Assembly (NCBI GenBank): GCA_016801845.1 | Contig: CM028931.1 | Location: 21,174,302 to 21,238,301, forward strand | Direction of reading: 5' to 3' | From: Polydactylus sextarius | Taxonomy: Eukaryota; Chordata; Actinopteri; Polynemidae | DNA length: 64,000 bases | Shown: positions 59,690 through 64,000 of the stretch, one piece after another | Position numbering within the stretch: the first letter of the stretch is position 1 | How the letters are laid out: every line of letters starts with the position of its first letter | Notes under the pieces: generated by a model | What the model was told of the DNA's origin: nothing | Databases searched by the model: none | The model's input: only the letters and a program-made list of their open reading frames with translations | Translations under genes and position numbers: made by a program

Positions 59690-60020
59690 ACCTCGTTGGC
59701 TCGTACGCGTTTAGCTGGCGATCGCTGTAAGACGAGATGTGAAAGAGGAAAAGGGAAAGAGGGGGGAGGACGCAGAGGGAGAGCGGGAGAGTCCAAGGCA
59801 GCTGCAGGATTGTGGCTGGACGCCCTGTGTGTTTTCTCCCGAGGCCTGGCAGTGACACCGTGAAGCCTGCTGTCCTGGCTGGAGTGGCCCGGGCCTGCCT
59901 GGTGACGACGGAGGAGGGTGGGGGCGCCCAGTCGTTGTCAGTTGATTGTTGTGCGACTAATGTGCTTTCTCCAGTGTCCATCTGCCACTGGGCCCCATCT
60001 CCTAAAAGCTAAACTATTCA
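59690..60020. other. Non-repetitive GC-rich island, candidate regulatory element
   Basis: About 330 bp of higher G+C sequence between repeats, with purine-rich GGGAAAGAGGGGGGAGGACG and CCCGGGCCTGCCTGGTGACG. Overlapping short ORFs on both strands have no family resemblance. A good candidate for a conserved enhancer in the inferred TEAD1 intron. Confidence 0.4.
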
Positions 60021-60159
60021 GGCCCCTTTCGCTTTGATTTTTTTTTTTTCTTTAAGACAAACAAAATTGGCGTCGTATTGACATCGATAAAGTCGTTAGA
60101 ACATTTTCTGACAAACTAGTTAATCTTTGTCTTGACCTGGCTCATAAAAAACAAATTTG

Positions 60160-61290
60160 GGACGTCTGCAACATGTAAGTAGAAATAAGAAGCAGTAGGT
60201 TTTCTGACATAAGGGTTGTGAGGTTGAGTTGATGTATTTCAAACTAAAACAAACATAATGGTCAATTAGTCAATGAAAAACTTGGTAAAATGGTAAAAAA
60301 TTTCAAAATTTTTGGCAAATTTGGGGCGACATCTTATCGTTTACAACATACAAGTAGCAATAAGAGTCAGTACGTCTCCAGTAGTAGCAGTAGAGTTGAG
60401 ACGGTGACGTATTTCTAACATTTATTCAGTCAAAAATTTGGTAAAACAATTAAAATTTGCAAAATTTTTTGGCAAATTTGGGCAACATCTTATCGTTTAC
60501 AACACACAAGTAGAAATAAGAATCAGTAGTTCTCCGATATTAACGGATTAAGTCAAGTCGATGTATTTCAAACTAAAACAAACATAATGGTCAAGTAGTC
60601 GGTCAAAAACTTGGTAAAACGGTAAAAAATTACAAATTTTTTGGCAAATTTGGGGCAACATCTTATCATTTACAACATAAAAATGGAAATAAAAATTAGT
60701 TTGTCTCCGATAATAACGGTAAAGTTGAGATAATGACGTATTTCAAATATTCAGCCAGTCAAAAACTTGACAAAACGACAAAAAAAATTACAAAAATTTT
60801 GGTAAATTTGGGGCAATAAACAGGTAGAAATGATAGTTCCCATTCTCCTCATATTAACTTTAGAGTCTGAGCTGATGACGTGATGTTAATAGTTAATTGT
60901 CATCTTGAACTGGCTCATTTTGGTTAAAAAAAACAGCAAAATTTTTGGCAAATTTGGGGCAACATCTTACAAAATACAAGTAGAAATAAGAATCAGTAGG
61001 TCTCCGATATTAACGGATTAAGTCAAGTCGATGTATTTCAAACTAAAACAAACATAATGGTCAATTAGTGAGTCAAAAACTTGGTAAAACGATAAAAAAT
61101 TACAAAATTTTTGGCAAATTTGGGGCAACATCTTATCATTTACAACATACAAGTAGCAATAAGAGTCGTGACGTATTTTAAACATTCATTCAGTCGTAAA
61201 TTTGGTAAAACAATAAAAATTTGCAAAAAAATTTTTTTTGGCAAATTCGGGCAACATCTTATCGTTGGCAACGTACAGATGATTTCAGAC
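60160..61290. repeat. Tandem repeat, unit about 150-190 bp
   Basis: Six to seven copies: GGCAAATTTGGGGCAACATC, TTATCGTTTACAACATACAA, GTAGAAATAAGAATCAGTAG, TCAAGTCGATGTATTTCAAA, AAAACTTGGTAAAACGGTAA. No coding potential. Confidence 0.85.
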
Positions 61291-62569
61291 AATCTGTCTT
61301 ATTATAAATCTAAATATGTTCAAAAGAACCTGAAATGATGATAACAGCAGATTTTCATGACGCGATGCATTCGAAAACGATTTTACCGATTTTACCGGAG
61401 AACCGTTTTTCGGTGTTTTTCAGCTCCGTTTTGACATTTTTTTGCACTTTGAAAACAGAAAAGCAGATGGATTTTTTATTTTTGAACTTTTAGCACAGTT
61501 TTAAATGTAGCTCGGTCAGTCATGGAGAAGCTTTAGATCTTTTTTTTGTGCTTCTCTTTGTTGGATTTAGACGTCTGCTAGTGGTGAACACGCAGGAAGT
61601 GAATAGGAAGTCTTGAATTTATAGGGTTCTGGAAGGTTTTTAAAATAGTTTTATATGTTCTAGAATTCTTCTACTCAAAAACGATCAAAGTAGACTAAGT
61701 TTTCTATGAGTTAAAGCTCCGTCGGACGTTTTTTTGGACCTGAACGTGGAAGTTCACATCAAATCTAACCAACCAGCGTCTTCGTAGCGTCGCGTTTCAA
61801 CAAGATCTCGACACTTTTCCCTGGAACGATACGACTCATTCTAACAATCCCACGTCTTTATGTTTCACCAGAAAAACCTCAAGGACGCTTGACTCATCGT
61901 ATAACAATTTGAAGACTTTTGGGACTTGTGGTATTTTAAGTTTAGATGTGTCGGTCGTCTTTAAACGCGGTTGTCGTGTACACTACGACCTTGTTTTTTG
62001 GGGTTTTTTTTTTTTTTTTGGTTGTTTGAAGGTCGTATTAGCGCAAGCGTTGGGAAGATACAATGGAGGCAAAATGTGTGTAGGTGGTTCATTGTCGAAG
62101 GTCAAACGTCTCTGTCGACAATAAAAGAAAAACGTAAAAACATTCATCAGATCATATGAAAATAAAGGAATTCTTTCTACATCTTTAACCTAAAAATCCA
62201 AACATTTATCTGCTTCATTTTCTTTCTCCTCCTCTCCGAGGGAACCCTGAAAGAGACGATTTGAATGAATTTGTGCTGAAACTGATTATTTTTAGTGATT
62301 CGTCGGGCAGAACTGACACGAGATCAGAGACCTCCGCGTTTCTGTTTCCGTTTTCTTTGACGTGGCAGGTTGAAGACAAAAATCGCACCGGGAACCTTTT
62401 GATTGTTTGTGAATTTTTCCGAATAAAGTCGACATTCTGAAGATTAAAGTCAAACTTTAATCTTAAAAGAACAAAACCAAATCGTTTTTTTTTTTTTTTA
62501 CGATCAAGGTCGTTTTGTTCTTTACAAACATAGTTTCTTCAGAATTTAAAACCAGATAATAAAAGGTGT

Positions 62570-63290
62570 AAAGATCAAATATTATCAAACTATATCCTCA
62601 TATTTGGGAAAAATCGCAATTTAGCGATTAAACGTCAACTGTATTTATGTCATCTTTTATCGGAAATCGTATTGTGACACTTTGCGATATTAAAACCCTA
62701 GAATCGATACTTTTGTACGTTTTTTTTCTCATGTTTACGAAGATTTCTCGCTCTATAGCTAATGTTTAACGATTTTAACGATCGATTTTTGGGTTTATGA
62801 CGTCATCTTGTATCTGAAATCGTATCCTGACACTTCGAAGATTTGACGTATCGTATCTTAAAACTTTACGATTTCCGACTTTAAAATCGATGCTTACACC
62901 AGGATATTTGTTATTCTAGTGTTTACGAAAACATCTCGTTTCGTAGCTAATGTCTAACTTAACTGGTTGGAGCTTGGCGAAGAGTTCGGGTCACAAAACC
63001 GAAAAAACGCTGAAAGATGCTAAAAGGTTCAATTTTTTTTAATGTTTGAAACGACATAGAAAATGTTACATTGATTTTGTTTCCGTTCACGATATCATCT
63101 CGTACGGGATATCGTAAATCGTAAATATCGTATTGTCTGAATATTTGATGTATTGTACGTAAAATTTGCAACTTGTGCGTTTTACTCTCAAAACTCTAAT
63201 TCGATTTTATTTTTGACTTCCGCATATCTTTAATTTTCTCGTGTTTACGAAGATATCTCGTTTCGTAGCCATGGTCTAACGTTATTATTT
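62570..63290. repeat. Diverged repeat, unit about 200-250 bp, three copies
   Basis: Words: GTTTACGAAGATATCTCGTT, TCGTAGCTAATGTCTAAC, ATCGTATTGTGACACTTCG. Copies near 62740, 62925 and 63240. Confidence 0.7.
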
Positions 63291-64000
63291 GGTGCTTGTT
63301 GAGGAGTTTGAGTCCGTAAACCAAAACCATGAAACCTTAACAACCAAAAATGGCTAAAAGACGCTAAAAGGGCTCCATAGAAACAGAAAGAAATAGAGGC
63401 ATGAATGACGAGGTAGGTAGCACAGAAAGGATACGTTTTATTCTCAGAATGCTAATTTAGTTTAAAAACGGAAAAATTTGCTTTGTGGCTAAAAACCAGA
63501 AACACTGTGGCTAGCTAGCTATAGCTTAGCAAAACAGCGCAAGCTAATCTCTTACTTTTAAGTCATTTTTAATGCAACAGATTAGTCAAGTTTGTTTTTA
63601 AAAGTAGAAAAACTGGGTCAAGGGGGCTGTCTAATTAACAAGGTTTGTTGTCAGAGCGCTAACGGCTAAGCTAACGGGTCTTTACGGTAGTTTACTAGCT
63701 ATTTTTACAGTCAGTGCTAACGCTAAAACGTGTTTCTCGGGGGAAAAAAGTGGGTCAATTTATGAAAACACTTGTTAATTATTCCTTTTAGTTTCATTTT
63801 GTCTCTCTTATCCTTCGTCAATTCAAATAAGAGTAACAAATTAAGGCTTAATTGCATTTAACGTTGAGTATTAGCCGCGTACGGACGGCTAATGTAACAC
63901 TGAAGAAAAGGGGAAAGAAAGGGTCGTTGGTTTTTTCAGTTCAGAAGGAAACAAATCTTTCCGCTAGAGTCCATCTGGATGAATGAATCCTTGTTTGAAT

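Larger units (their letters stand above)
52053..64000 (+). other. Inferred first intron of TEAD1, no coding exon seen
   Basis: No recognisable TEAD coding exon occurs on the plus strand here. The stretch consists of AT-rich DNA, TG runs, several tandem families (54.76-55.83, 57.07-59.27, 60.16-61.29, 62.57-63.29 kb) and unique islands. 61.32-62.56 kb and 63.3-64.0 kb show nothing assignable beyond TAGC-type words. Confidence 0.35.

Noticed and set aside
1..64000. CRISPR arrays, rRNA, complete tRNA, intact transposase or viral genes
   Set aside because: Regular repeats here lack CRISPR-like unique spacers with identical repeats, and no RNA gene or mobile-element protein was recognisable on either strand.

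Overview
This 64 kb window is genomic DNA of a ray-finned (teleost, probably percomorph) fish. The evidence is spliced vertebrate genes with GT-AG introns, some only about 80 bp long, set in introns and spacers full of decayed tandem repeats built on TAGC-type words (GCTAGC, GTTAGC, GCTAAC). No bacterial, viral or intact transposon gene was recognised. All assignable genes lie on the plus strand.

Layout: (1) 177-24346 is the 3' part of a MICAL2 gene. It enters the window in the last exons of the flavin monooxygenase domain and runs through a calponin-homology (CH) domain, a nuclear-localisation linker, a proline-rich linker, a LIM domain and then either a short alternative last exon (stop at 12154-12156, poly(A) signal 12291) or a long 3' portion (the part known as MICAL-CL in mammals) ending in a bMERB coiled-coil domain (stop at 24344-24346). 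(2) About 1.6 kb further on, 26067-42275 is a complete alpha-parvin gene (PARVA), 13 coding exons with two CH domains. (3) 42.3-51.5 kb is intergenic repeat DNA with islands of non-repetitive sequence. (4) At 51.7-52.05 kb a promoter-like, CpG-containing segment ends in a strong splice donor. Its position downstream of PARVA matches the vertebrate order MICAL2-PARVA-TEAD1, so I infer the non-coding first exon of TEAD1, with 52-64 kb as its first intron. No TEAD1 coding exon is visible.

The genes share an actin theme. MICAL2 oxidises actin and, in the nucleus, promotes MRTF/SRF signalling. Alpha-parvin is the actin-binding member of the ILK-PINCH-parvin complex at focal adhesions. TEAD1 is the DNA-binding partner of YAP/TAZ. 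This is conserved chromosomal neighbourhood, not an operon.

Most of the base count is repeat. Nearly every intron carries its own tandem family, some with palindromic units or units containing good transcription-factor matches. The items most worth checking are a phase-compatible alternative first exon of PARVA at about 27.6 kb (predicted N-terminus beginning Met-Gly-Cys), a one-base frame break in PARVA exon 12, the alternative last exon of MICAL2, a possible small spliced ORF at 47.3 kb, and repeat arrays in the TEAD1 intron containing inverted ETS-type sites and two perfect four-box heat-shock-element matches. I found no clear new biological system. All exon calls are by eye from reading frame, splice consensus and remembered family features.
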